Part shown: positions 41,050 to 50,652 of the stretch, in pieces
How positions within the stretch are numbered: the first letter of the stretch is position 1
Layout: each line of letters begins with the position of its first letter
Position numbers and translations under genes: made by a program
Notes under the pieces: generated by a model
Told to the model about the DNA's origin: nothing
The model's input: only the letters and a program-made list of their open reading frames with translations
Database searches by the model: none
Assembly: GCA_905221615.1 (NCBI GenBank)
Contig: CAJNDT010003780.1
Span: 1 to 64,000 of the forward strand
Reading direction: 5' to 3'
DNA: 64,000 nt
Origin: Symbiodinium sp. CCMP2592
Lineage: Eukaryota; Sar; Dinophyceae; Suessiales; Symbiodiniaceae

Positions 41050-43665
41050 TTGACCTGTTTAGCTCAGTGTCCGGTTCCGCCGAATCCCACTTTGGGTGCG
41101 GACCAACTGCAGCAGTTGATGTTGCAGATGCTGAACAACCAGAACACTGCTTTACAGCAACAGCAGAATCAGATGAACTTTCTGATGCAAGCTCAGAGTG
41201 CTCAGTTGACTCTCTTGAACCGCCGTTTGGACGAGGAAGAAGCCAGACGGAAAGCCGACGAGGAGCGGCGAAAGGTGTCTTCGGACCCCTTTGCAGCTGC
41301 AGTGGCTGCTAGCAGTTCAGGAGCAGCGTCGACGGCGCCTGCCGGGTCGCCAGTTGCACCTCCGAGTGTGCCTGCTGCCGGTTCTGGAAGTTCTGGAAGC
41401 TTTTCGAGTTTTGGTGGTCGTGCAGAGAAGTATCTGCCACCCCTGCCGCTCATCAATGCTGGTGAGATGAAGCAAGGCCGGATTCGTGAGCTTGAGGAGT
41501 TCCACCGCTTTCTGGAAGTGCTGTCTAGCTGGCTAGCACTGACCGACGCTTTTGTGAGCGAGCTAAGGCAGTGCTTGTTTGTTGCTGGTGAGATCCAGCA
41601 AGTTACTTTGCCCAGTGACACTGCGGGAAGAAGTGCACGTCTTTTTTACCTGTTGCAGCAAGCTTTGGCAAAGTGGGACAGAGGATTGGAGATCCTCCGG
41701 AGTGTTTCGACACGCCAGGGCAATGCAGCTGCAGGCTATGAGGGTGTGAGAGAGCTTTACCGGCAGTACTCTGTGAACAGCCGCATGGAGGCGGTGTATA
41801 TCAGAGACGAAATGCTAAAGCTCCACACAAAGACTGCTGCGCTGAAGCGTCCTCTGGAAGTTGTGCGTTTCCTCGAGGATGAGATCTCCAAGGGAGATAA
41901 AAAGCTGGTGCGTTTTCCCGACCTCTGCTTGAACGCCGCCGACAGATCGGCCATTCTGCTGCAAGCTGTGTCAGTGCAAGCGAGAGAGTACTTGGTGCTG
42001 CATGGCAAGACTGGCAGTTGGGCCGAGATGGCGGAGAGTCTTCGTTTTTACGAGGAGCAGCTGCGCATGGTGGAGCTGCCGAGTGGTGGCTTGCGTGGTC
42101 TCAAAGGAGACAAAGGCGGGAAAGACGGCAAAGGCCAGAAAGGAGGAAAAGCCGGCGGTGCCAAGGACAAGTCCCAGATTGTCTGTTGGTACTGCGAGAA
42201 GAAAGGGCACTATCAAGAAGAGTGCCGCCAGAGGATCGCAGATGAGAAGAAGCAGGGCAAAGGCGACCACAGCAACAAGCCGAAGGGCAAAGGCCAGGGC
42301 GACAAGACGAAAGAGAACAAAGGGAAAGACAAAGGCAAAGGCAAGCATGGCAAAGACAAGGGCAAGGACAAAAAGAACAAGAAGCAGCAAGCGCGTGCTG
42401 TAGCCGAGGGCGAAGCTGAAGAAGAGCCGGAAGGTGAGACCGTGATGGCTCTGCGTGCTTCTGGTGAGTTGGATCCGGTTGATGCCCGTGGTGGCGTCTT
42501 GAGGACGACTCCTTCGACACCTGAGGTGCCTGCTGCGGCGCACCGCGTGACCGTTGAGCACAGAGTGTGCTTAGTTGGCATTGAGTCGCAAGATAGCTAC
42601 TGGCTAGTGGATAGCGGTGCTACTTCTCATTGCATGTCGGTGTCCTGCTTCGAGAAGTATGAAGTCCTTCGCACCTATGATTTTAAGCCCACGCTGTCGA
42701 ATGCCTCCAACGACATGATTGAAGTGTTGAAGGTGTGTGACGTTCGCGTTCGTTTCGGGAAGCTAGTGGTGGTGCTAGAGCATTGCTTGATCACGAACCT
42801 AGATTTCAATGTCTTGTCACCGTTTGTGGCTTGGCAGAGAGGATGGCACACCATGCTGACCAACACACCTCATATTTTCAACAAGAAGAACAAGAAACGC
42901 ATTCGGTTGACTGTCAAGGATCGCGCTTGGTATGCGGTTGCTTCTTTGAAGGATTCCGGGGAGAAGATGGAGGTTGATGCTTTGAAGCCCCAGGCCTCCC
43001 CGAAAGCAACGGAAAAGCCCGAAACCACGAAACCCCCGAAAGCCACGGAAAAGCCGGAAGCCACAAAACCCCCGAAAGCCACGAAAGCCCAGAAAGCCCA
43101 GAAAGCTCAGGAGCAAAGGTCTTTGGAGTCTGTGAAGAGCCTAGAGTACACGCCTTTTAAGTTTCTGCTGAGGAGCTTGAGGACGCACGGTGGTAGTGCC
43201 GTTTCGGTCTGTGAAGGTGTTGCTCTGGAGTCTCTTGAACGCTGTGATCTTGACCGCTTAGGCTGTGAAAGCAGTAGTGGCAAGAAAGATTCTGAGGCTC
43301 AGCCGTCGTGGACCGCTGGGTCGATGATGATAAGTGTCTGCTTGAGCTTGTGTTGCATGGCTTGCGTTGGCGTGCTGAGTTCCCTGTGGGCCGTCGTAAG
43401 TGAATGTGATTGCGAGGTTTCAGGGTTAGGGTTTCTTCAGGATTTGCGAGGCGGTTCCCTGCGTAGGCTGCAAGGCAGTGCAGTGCGTGTCCTGAGGGAG
43501 TGTGCTCGCAAGGTTTCAGGGTTAGGGTTTCGTCAGGATTTGCAAGGCGGTTCCTCGTGTAGGCTGCAAGGCAGTGAGTGCGCGACGGTTGTGCAAGGTG
43601 TTTCCTCTCGTAGGCTGCGAGGCAGTGAGTGCGTGAGGGCAGTGCATCGTTCTCTATCCGGCTGA
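41050..43665 (+). CDS. Copia-1 Gag-protease
   Basis: 871 open codons. The N-terminus is a Gln-rich and Glu/Arg-rich coiled coil (QQQQNQMNFLMQAQ, RRLDEEEARRKADEE). A helical Gag core follows. The zinc knuckle CWYCEKKGHYQEEC fits CX2CX4HX4C (about 42182), followed by a Lys/Gly/Asp-rich tail and a Copia aspartic protease motif LVDSGATSH (about 42604). After the protease come KATEKPE/KATKPPK repeats and a low-complexity C-terminus of about 160 residues that contains two GGGTTAGGGTTT tracts. An ATG at 40974 in another frame (MASPVQGG) may be the real start, with a frame change near 41070. Nucleocapsid and polyprotein-cleavage roles follow from the motifs. Confidence 0.85.
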   Translation: MTCLAQCPVPPNPTLGADQLQQLMLQMLNNQNTALQQQQNQMNFLMQAQSAQLTLLNRRLDEEEARRKADEERRKVSSDPFAAAVAASSSGAASTAPAGSPVAPPSVPAAGSGSSGSFSSFGGRAEKYLPPLPLINAGEMKQGRIRELEEFHRFLEVLSSWLALTDAFVSELRQCLFVAGEIQQVTLPSDTAGRSARLFYLLQQALAKWDRGLEILRSVSTRQGNAAAGYEGVRELYRQYSVNSRMEAVYIRDEMLKLHTKTAALKRPLEVVRFLEDEISKGDKKLVRFPDLCLNAADRSAILLQAVSVQAREYLVLHGKTGSWAEMAESLRFYEEQLRMVELPSGGLRGLKGDKGGKDGKGQKGGKAGGAKDKSQIVCWYCEKKGHYQEECRQRIADEKKQGKGDHSNKPKGKGQGDKTKENKGKDKGKGKHGKDKGKDKKNKKQQARAVAEGEAEEEPEGETVMALRASGELDPVDARGGVLRTTPSTPEVPAAAHRVTVEHRVCLVGIESQDSYWLVDSGATSHCMSVSCFEKYEVLRTYDFKPTLSNASNDMIEVLKVCDVRVRFGKLVVVLEHCLITNLDFNVLSPFVAWQRGWHTMLTNTPHIFNKKNKKRIRLTVKDRAWYAVASLKDSGEKMEVDALKPQASPKATEKPETTKPPKATEKPEATKPPKATKAQKAQKAQEQRSLESVKSLEYTPFKFLLRSLRTHGGSAVSVCEGVALESLERCDLDRLGCESSSGKKDSEAQPSWTAGSMMISVCLSLCCMACVGVLSSLWAVVSECDCEVSGLGFLQDLRGGSLRRLQGSAVRVLRECARKVSGLGFRQDLQGGSSCRLQGSECATVVQGVSSRRLRGSECVRAVHRSLSG

Positions 43666-43766
43666 ATCCAAACTTTTGCCATGCTATCCTCCTGCTCTCC
43701 TGAAGCACCGAGAGTTTGCAGTGGTGCTCAAGTTTTTGCTTTTCGGGCTCCTATTTTTTCGACTTG

Positions 43767-45181
43767 ATGGGGCGCAAGCTGCGCAAGAGGGATCCGACTC
43801 CCGAGTCGACCGATGTGGAGGAGCGAGAAGCCCAGGCTGTTCTTATGCAGCAGCGTATGTCGGACTTGCGAGAAATGAAGGCCATGGCAGCGGGGAGAAG
43901 GGCAGACCTAGTTGCCCAAGCTGCGTCGATGAGTTCTTCTGTGGATGCAAGCAACCGAGAGGAGAGCGAGAGACAGTGGATGTCAGTCCACGATCCTTTG
44001 GAGAAACTCCAGAGGGACTGGCATGCTGCAGCGGTTCCGAATGTGCCGGAGAGCCCGCCTCCGAAGGCTCCAGAAGACGAGGAGGAGGAATGGGGTCCTT
44101 GGCGGCCGGATGCTGCCGAGAAGGCGGCCAAAGGCAAGAAGAAGATGAAAAAGGGGCGCCGAGCGCCCAAGAAGGCCAAGAAGGCCATAGAGGATCCAGC
44201 TGCAGAGGCCGAGGTGGACCCCACGTTTCCGAATCCACACCTGTATGTTGCGCCCACCTCGAAGAAGAAGGCGAAAAAGCAGGAGGATGGTCCCGCATCT
44301 CTCTCCTACTCGCGCCAGTTCATGAGGCTGGACAAAGTGGTGCGCAAGGAGCGGGCTGCTGGACAAGCAAGGAGGCGTGCGAAAAAGGTGGCAAAGGGCA
44401 AAGCACTTGCCCACAACGCCCTTCGTTGGGTGGAGGATCGCCTGACCGAGCAGGAGGAGGGCTTGCCATCTCAGGAGCCGGAAGTGGGCGCAGTGGACCT
44501 ACTTGTCGTGGTAGGGGAAGCAGAAACCTCTATCGATGCCCAAGCTGCTGTCCCCGGCCCTGGGAAGAAGAAGAGAAAGAAGCTGCAGAGGCGGCTGTGG
44601 AGGAGGCTGCGAAGGATGGTGCCGAGGAGGTGCCGATGACTCCTGCGCCACGTCGTGGGCCTTTTCTTTCTCCGACCCCAAAGGCAGCGAAGGCCAAGCC
44701 GGCCGTGATCGTGATCGAGGATGGCCCATCACGGCCGAAGGTCAAGCCGTCCCGTTCTCCACCGGCAAAGAGCAAACCTTCTGTTCCAAAGCCGTCTTCG
44801 AGGAAGATTGCGGAAAAGGTGCCGGACACACCGGCCAAGGCGCCGGAAACTCCTGCTTCGGTGCCAGTGAAGGCTATGCCAGTGAAGGCCGTGCCAGTGA
44901 AGGCAGTGCCAGTGAAGGCAGTGCCAGTGAAGGCCGTGCCAGTGAAAGCCGCGCCAGTGAAGGCCGCGATGGCGGCATTGCCGCCGCCGCCGTTACCGCC
45001 CCCACCTGCGGGGTACCAAGGATCGTTTTTGCTGGGACAGCCGCTCGATCCGAAGAGCCAGCAACCATCGATCCGCCCAACAAAACGGGTGCTCGGTGGT
45101 TCGTTTGGCCCTCCAGACCAAGGGTCAACGCAGGGACGCCAGGGTTCCAAGAGATCCCGGTCCCGTTCTGTTTCTATCTAA
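43767..45181 (+). CDS. Copia-1 extra ORF between protease and integrase (unknown function, frame change near 44565)
   Basis: An ATG at 43767 (MGRKLRKRDP) opens a frame to about 44565. The protein-like reading then continues in the -1 frame to 45181, the switch lying in an AAG/GAA-rich tract. The first part is charged and helical, with EDEEEEWGPW, Lys-rich runs (KGKKKMKKGRR, TSKKKAKK) and a more globular segment around SYSRQFMRLDKV. The second part is Ala/Glu-rich, then Pro/Lys-rich with about six tandem VPVKA units, a Pro-rich run and a terminal RSRSRSVSI. Standard Copia elements have no gene here. It could be captured host sequence or an element-specific nucleic-acid-binding protein. No family recognised. 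Confidence 0.5.
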
Positions 45182-47016
45182 CCTCGCCACCAAGCGCGGG
45201 ACGCAAAAGAATGCATCTGAGAAGGAAGTGGAAGCGATCTTCTGTGAGAGTAGGTTGCTTTGAGAAGGGTGCGTGTCCGGGTGTGCTCGGTAGAAAGGGT
45301 GAAGTTCTGAGGTTGCAGCGCTATAGGGTTTTCCGGGTGTTTGGGAAGGGTTTTGCAATTGAGTGTGAGGCCCAGACCCCCACGGAAGCCTGGAGGCCCA
45401 GTGACGTGCTGCAAGTGTTTTGCGAGGGTTTTGCGAGAAATGCTCAGGCTCTACTTAAAGCCTTGGGGCCCCGTGTGCGAGTGAGTGTGCAAGGGTCCGC
45501 GCGTGAAGCCCCGAGAGCCCAAGCCCCCAAAACTGCCAAAGCACCGAGAGTCACCGAGGCACCGAGAGTCAGCAAAGCACCGAAAGTCCCCGAAGCACCG
45601 AAAGCCAAAGCACCGAGAGCCACCAAAGCACCGAGAGCCAGCAAAGCACCGAGAGCCCCCGAAGCACCCTGGCTCAAAGCACCGAGAGCCCCCGAAGCCG
45701 TGGAGTGTTTTGCCTTGGGTGTTGTGCGGCGTCTGCGGTCCCTGTGTTGTCGTGGCTTGGAGCGTGTGCGTGGTGTGTCGTTGTGTTGTGCTTGTGGCTG
45801 GGATGACCTAAGGTCGGAGCCCTTGAAGGTGAAAGGTGGCGGTGATGAGAAAGGATCTGAGCCGCCACACCGTTTGTGCATGATGCGTGGACTTCCGGTG
45901 GAAGTGACGATTTCGGATGAAGAGTTGATTCCGGATGCTGATCCACCAATGCGGGTGGAACCCGCTCAAGCCTCAGCTCCAGCACCGGCTGCTGAAGCAG
46001 AGCCTGTTGCTGACGATGCTGGGAACGGTTCTGAAGAAGGGGAACTTCACGTTCCACTGGAGGACAAAGAGTATCAGGAGCACGTTGCTCGGGGCCACCA
46101 GCCCTATCTTCCTTCGTGTTCCCTGTGTGTGTCCAGTCGTGGAGTGATACCAGCGCGAAGGCGCAAAGATCCAGCAATTCCGCAAGCGAGTTTCTTAAGT
46201 GACTTCTTGTTCTTTACGAAGGACTTGAGGGTGTGCCTTGTGGTGCACGAGCTTAGCGGATACTGTTTCGCTGTGCCCTACCCCACAGGAGGTGATCCAG
46301 GGCATGTTGCACGATGTATAAACGCCGAGATGGCCGCCGCCGGTATTCAAGGTCAGCACGTTGTGCTGAGAATGGATAATGAAGGGTCTCTGATCTCGCT
46401 TTGGAACAAGGTGGGAAAAGACCGCTCATACCCAGGCCTCTCGTTGCACATAGACGCGGTGCCGAAAGGGCAGCCGCAGTCGAAAGGGCTTGTGGAGGTA
46501 GGAGTGCGGCATTTGAAAGAAGCCTTCTGGGTTAACTGGTTAACTCTAGAAACTGTGCTGGAGAAGAAACTCCGGTTGGGTGGTTTGTTGTACAAAGAAG
46601 CTTTGAGGTATGTGGCTAGGACCAGGAACCTGCATGCAACCTCGAAGTCGCAAACCACGCCGATTGAAAGGCTGAGACGCCAGCACCTCCCAGTGACGAA
46701 GACGTTTCCTTTTGGTTGCAAGGGTTTTGCCAAACCTGCGAAGCAGAAGCCTGAGAATCGAGGCCGCCGCCTCATTCCGTGCATGTACCTAGGGCCTGCA
46801 AAGCCCAATGGTGGAGGAGTGCGTGTGCTCCCTCTTGATCGGCCCGACGAGGTCGAAGTGATGTCGGCCTTTCGGCCGGATCTGCCTTATCTGTACCCCG
46901 AGGAGTTGGTGGTTCAGGCCGCTGATTCGGGTGCACCTTCTAGGCAAGACAACGTTTTAGAGCGTCCTGTTTCCTTAGACCTGAAGCCCCCCGAAGCATT
47001 TCAGCCTGGAGCCTAA
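45182..47016 (+). CDS. Copia-1 integrase region
   Basis: The frame is open from 44536, but the part before 45182 overlaps the extra ORF. The first about 200 residues are low complexity with repeated (K/R)APR(A/V) units (45500-45690). The integrase follows: zinc-binding HVARGHQPYLPSCSLC (about 46081), first catalytic Asp in FLSDFLFF, second in LRMDNEGSL (about 46369) and the Glu in SKGLVEVGV (about 46480). The C-terminal half has TPIERL and the FPFGCKGF motif of Copia integrases. It ends at TAA 47014-47016, just where the RT frame (+1) is already open. A C-run at 46987-46992 is a likely indel site. Confidence 0.8.
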
Positions 47017-49279
47017 GGGTAATCTAGTTGAGAGGGGGAGTTCGGAGCCGGAGGCTCCAGCTGAGCTCTTGGAGGATGAGCTTATGGACTATGATCCTTC
47101 TCCAGTTGAGGAGGAAGAGGTCCTCCCTGAAGGGCCCCCTGCAGGAGAGAACGAGGCCCCACCTTTGTTCGACGTGGACATGCAGCCGGCCGACGATGAT
47201 GATCCAATGGAGGTTGCGACCAGCTGGCTGGAGGACCATGCTTTGTACTCCATGTGTTCTAGACCTGAGGTTGTGTTCGCGGCAAAGGACGCTAAAGGGT
47301 CTAGGGGTTCCAAGTTGGAGTTTACTTTGAAGTTTGGAGGGTCCAAGGTGAAGGTTGAGGTTCCTTCTGGGGCTGCTGATGAGTATACTGGAGAGGTTCT
47401 TGATGAGAAGAAGCTTGGGGAAGGGATGCGTCTTGAAATGGAGGAACTGGACCACTTTGGGGTGTGCCAGGTTGTGTCTGAGAAGGAGGCCTTTCGCCTT
47501 GTGCGGGAAGCCAAGAGGAGAGTGCTCTCCACCAGGTGGGTGTTGCGCTACAAGGACGGGCACAAGCGTGTGCGCTGCCGTTTGGTTGTGCGTGACTTTA
47601 AAGGGCCTACCTCTGCGTTAGCTGATGGCATCTATTCTCCTACTACTACCTTAGAGTCTGTGAGGTGTCTGTTGGTGATGTATGCTCATTTCGGAGGGAA
47701 GGTGATTTCGGGAGATATCTCGGTGGCCTTCATGCAGGCTAAGCTGTTTTCTACTGAGGTGGTGAAGCTGCCGGAGAACTGTAGGACAGTGTCAGGTGAG
47801 CGTGTGCATTGTCTTTTGAAGCGTGCCATGAATGGTTTGCGTATCGGACCTCTAGCTTGGTTTCGTGAGCTAGGAGAAACACTGAGGAAGCTTGGTTTCT
47901 CTGTTACTGCCGACAGCACTGTGTATCGCAAGGTGATCAAGGAGAAAGGCAAGGATGCCATTGTGTTGGTGTTGGCCTATGTAGATGACATCTTGGTGTT
48001 CAGCACGGTTGCTAGTGTAGCTGAGAAGGTGTTTGAGGAACTGAGTAAAGTGTTTAAGATGAAGCGCACGGGAACGCTTCAACCGGGTGAGAAATCGGTG
48101 ATCTCCTTCTTGGGGAGAAACATCTATCAGAAGAAGAATGGAGACCTGTACTTCGGGCTCAAACCCGGGATGCTCCATAGCTGCGCGGAAGAGTATCAAA
48201 TCACGAAGGGAGCGAAACTTCCCAAGCTTGAGCGTTTGTGGACCAGTCTGGAATCCACCCCGATAACGCATGAAGCCTACCAGCGCTATAGGCGCGTGTT
48301 GGGCAAGCTGTCGTGGTTAGCTTTAACAAGAGCTGATTTGCAGTTTGTTGTAGGTTTTCTGGCCCGGAGCCAGAGCAACCCAGACTCCAGGAGTGAAGCG
48401 TGTATTCGGGCTGTGCTTCGTTGGGTTCTCACGCTTGGGAACCGGGTCCAAAGGATCCCGGCACAGTGGGTGAACTATCGTCCTTCGGAGAGTATGCGTG
48501 TGATTGATTGTTTCTGTGATGCTCGCTGGAATTTGCCCTCTGTGAGTGGGGCGATGATCTGCTGGCAGTGCAACCTGCTGAAGAGTTTTAGCCGTAAGCA
48601 GACGGTTGTTGACCTTAGCAGTGCCGAGGCCGAGCTGAGTGCTTTGGTAGAGACTGTGAAAGAGGCTTTGTTTGCAGGGTTGCTTCAACAATCTTTTCTG
48701 GAGGGATTGCCGGAGGATGATACCGGAAGCTTTGTGATCCGGATCTGTACCGACTCAGAGTCGGCCAAGGCGATTGCTTCTATGGAAGGACTCTTGAGAA
48801 GGGTTCGCCACTTGGAGCTGCGGTGTGCCTACCTGCAGCAGATGGTTCAGTCGGGGAGAGTGATCCTCGAGTTTGTGGCCGGAGCATACAATGCTTCCGA
48901 CGGCCTAACCAAGAGTATGGTGTTTCAGGAGCAGCTGGACAACCTCTACGAGGTAACCGGTTTGGTTTCTTTTGAAGACGAGTTGTGTGAGTTTGAGTTG
49001 GAACGCCTGACTGCGGAAGAGCCGGTAAACCGTTCTTTTGTTCCTGAGGAGTACGTTTCACTGTGTGAAGCCGTGGCAAAGAACCAGGTCACCTTTGTGG
49101 TCGTTGAACTGTTCTGCCAGGAAGAGAGTGCCTTGCAAAAGGCATGTGAGAAGCTTGAGGTTGCCTACGCTGGCATAACTGAAAAGCTTGACTTTTGTGC
49201 TGAGCAGACGCAGTGTTTTCTGAAGGAGCTGTTTTCTGTGTTGAGTTGTGGCTTGAAGACTAAGATCTACTGCCATATC
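47003..49279 (+). pseudogene. Copia-1 reverse transcriptase / RNase H, interrupted by Copia-2
   Basis: The frame is already open across the integrase stop. After an acidic N-terminal linker come the Copia RT motifs: VLSTRWVLRYK, RLVVRDFKG, motif A SGDISVAFMQA (about 47708), AMNGLR and AYVDDILVF (about 47980). RNase H: CFCDARW, LSSAEAEL, CTDSESAKAI and AYNASDGLTK (48500-48915). At 49280 Copia-2 interrupts the frame; the same frame resumes at 56966 after the ATATC duplication and ends at 57202. The reading therefore picks up LTR-encoded residues and stops at 49354. Confidence 0.85.
49275..49279 (+). repeat. Target-site duplication ATATC, left of Copia-2
   Basis: Repeated exactly at 56961-56965. 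Confidence 0.9.
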
Positions 49280-49416
49280 TGCAAAACTTTGCATCCGTAT
49301 GTATCAGTATATTTTGGCCGGTACTTTTGTAAGTACTTTTGCTTTACGCTTTGAGCTCCGTTGTACAGTGCTGACGCACGACTTTGCAGGCGCTTTTGTC
49401 CGAGCGAAAATTGTCA
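49280..49416 (+). repeat. Copia-2 5' LTR
   Basis: 137 bp, starts TG and ends CA. Differs from the 3' LTR only at one G/A position near 49306. Confidence 0.95.
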
Positions 49417-49428
49417 TGGTAGCGGAGC
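49417..49428 (+). promoter_or_regulatory. Copia-2 primer-binding site
   Basis: TGGTAGCGGAGC directly after the 5' LTR, identical to that of Copia-1, so both families likely use the same tRNA primer. Confidence 0.85.
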
Positions 49429-49556
49429 GCTACGGCGCTCGTAGGGACCTTTGGTTGTTGGGCGTGAGCTTTGGAAGTTCAGGGGCCCAGGCTTGGAAAG
49501 CGTTTGTCTCGACTTGTGTGTTGGGGAACTAGGCTTTGGAAGTCGTAGATTCTCCC

Positions 49557-50651
49557 ATGGCAGATCAATTCGAAGCCGACATGGAAGCACCGCAGCTTCC
49601 TGCTGGCGCTACGGCGGCTGCGGCCGCTCAATCTTCGAATGTTGCTGCGGGCGGTTTGTCTCCTGGTTCTGGGGCCACGCCTGCAGAGCAGCAGTTGGTG
49701 ATGATTTTGGCATCGCTACAGCAGAATCAGCAAGCAATTTTACAGATGATGAGAGAGCAGAGTGAACATCGTTCGCAGGCACAGAGTTCGTTGGAGAGTC
49801 TTCGTGGAAAGGATCTTACGAAGGTCCTGAATGCTCCTAACCCTTTTGATGCGAAGACTAGAGATGAAGAGCTGGCTAAGTGGTCAGCTTGGTCGTGGCA
49901 GTTCGAGTCCTGGCTAGGGACGCTGGATCCGGGATTTGCTTCGGGTATCGATTTGATCAAAGCGCAAGGCGCCAATGAAATGAAGTTTAGCACTTTGAGT
50001 CTGAAGGATCAAGAGAGGTCTCAGTTGATGTTCGGCATCTTGTCCGGACTGTTGCATGAGCGCGGAAAGCGTTTATTGCGATCGATCTCCGATCGCAACG
50101 GCTATGAGGCATATCGATCGTTGCTCGTTGATCTTCTGCCTGGCAGTAGGTCAAGGCTTTTGGCATTGTTGCAAATGATTAACCAATGGCCCTCATTTGA
50201 TGCGCGGCAGGGCTATGCACAGCAAATGATGAAACTAGAGAGCGCATTCACGGAGTATGACTCCCAGAGTGCGAACCCCTTGTCCGAGGACATTAAGATC
50301 GCATGCCTTTTGCGGTGTGTGACTGGCCAACTCAAGCAACATTTGAATGTCGCTGTTACAGACACAACAAAGTATGCAGACCTCCGATCTCTTGTTCTTC
50401 GGTGGGACAATGCTCAGACGCGTTGGGACACTGCAGTTGCTGCTACGTATTCCTTGGGTGATGGTCGTGGTAGTGCAGGACATGGAGTGCAGCCTATGGA
50501 TGTCGATGCTCTTGGTGCTGTAACCTGGAAGGGTAAAGGCAAGGATAAGGGCAAGGACAAAGGAAAAGGCAACAAGGGAAAGACCAAGGAAGGAAAAGGC
50601 AAGCAGCAGAAGGGCAAGGATCACGGAAAGGGAGGATGGAGCAGTCAGTAA
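49557..50651 (+). CDS. Copia-2 Gag
   Basis: An ATG at 49557 gives 364 residues. Ala/Gln-rich N-terminus, then a helical Gag core with NAPNPFDAK, WSAWSWQFESWLG, LLHERGKRLL and ISDRNGYEAYRSL, which resembles the capsid-like UBN2/RVT-Gag region of Copia elements. A Lys/Gly-rich tail (KGKGKDKGKDKGKG) follows. The frame stops at 50651 just before the zinc knuckle, which lies in the +1 frame (CIYCGKRGHWKRDC, about 50695-50736). This may be a programmed +1 gag-pol shift or an indel near 50630. Confidence 0.8.
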   Translation: MADQFEADMEAPQLPAGATAAAAAQSSNVAAGGLSPGSGATPAEQQLVMILASLQQNQQAILQMMREQSEHRSQAQSSLESLRGKDLTKVLNAPNPFDAKTRDEELAKWSAWSWQFESWLGTLDPGFASGIDLIKAQGANEMKFSTLSLKDQERSQLMFGILSGLLHERGKRLLRSISDRNGYEAYRSLLVDLLPGSRSRLLALLQMINQWPSFDARQGYAQQMMKLESAFTEYDSQSANPLSEDIKIACLLRCVTGQLKQHLNVAVTDTTKYADLRSLVLRWDNAQTRWDTAVAATYSLGDGRGSAGHGVQPMDVDALGAVTWKGKGKDKGKDKGKGNKGKTKEGKGKQQKGKDHGKGGWSSQ

Positions 50652-50652
50652 G

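Noticed and set aside
44536..45181. Copia-1 integrase frame extended upstream to 44536
   Set aside because: The part before 45182 overlaps the extra ORF and has shadow-like composition (GGCGGGCEG, repeated ASEGRASEG).
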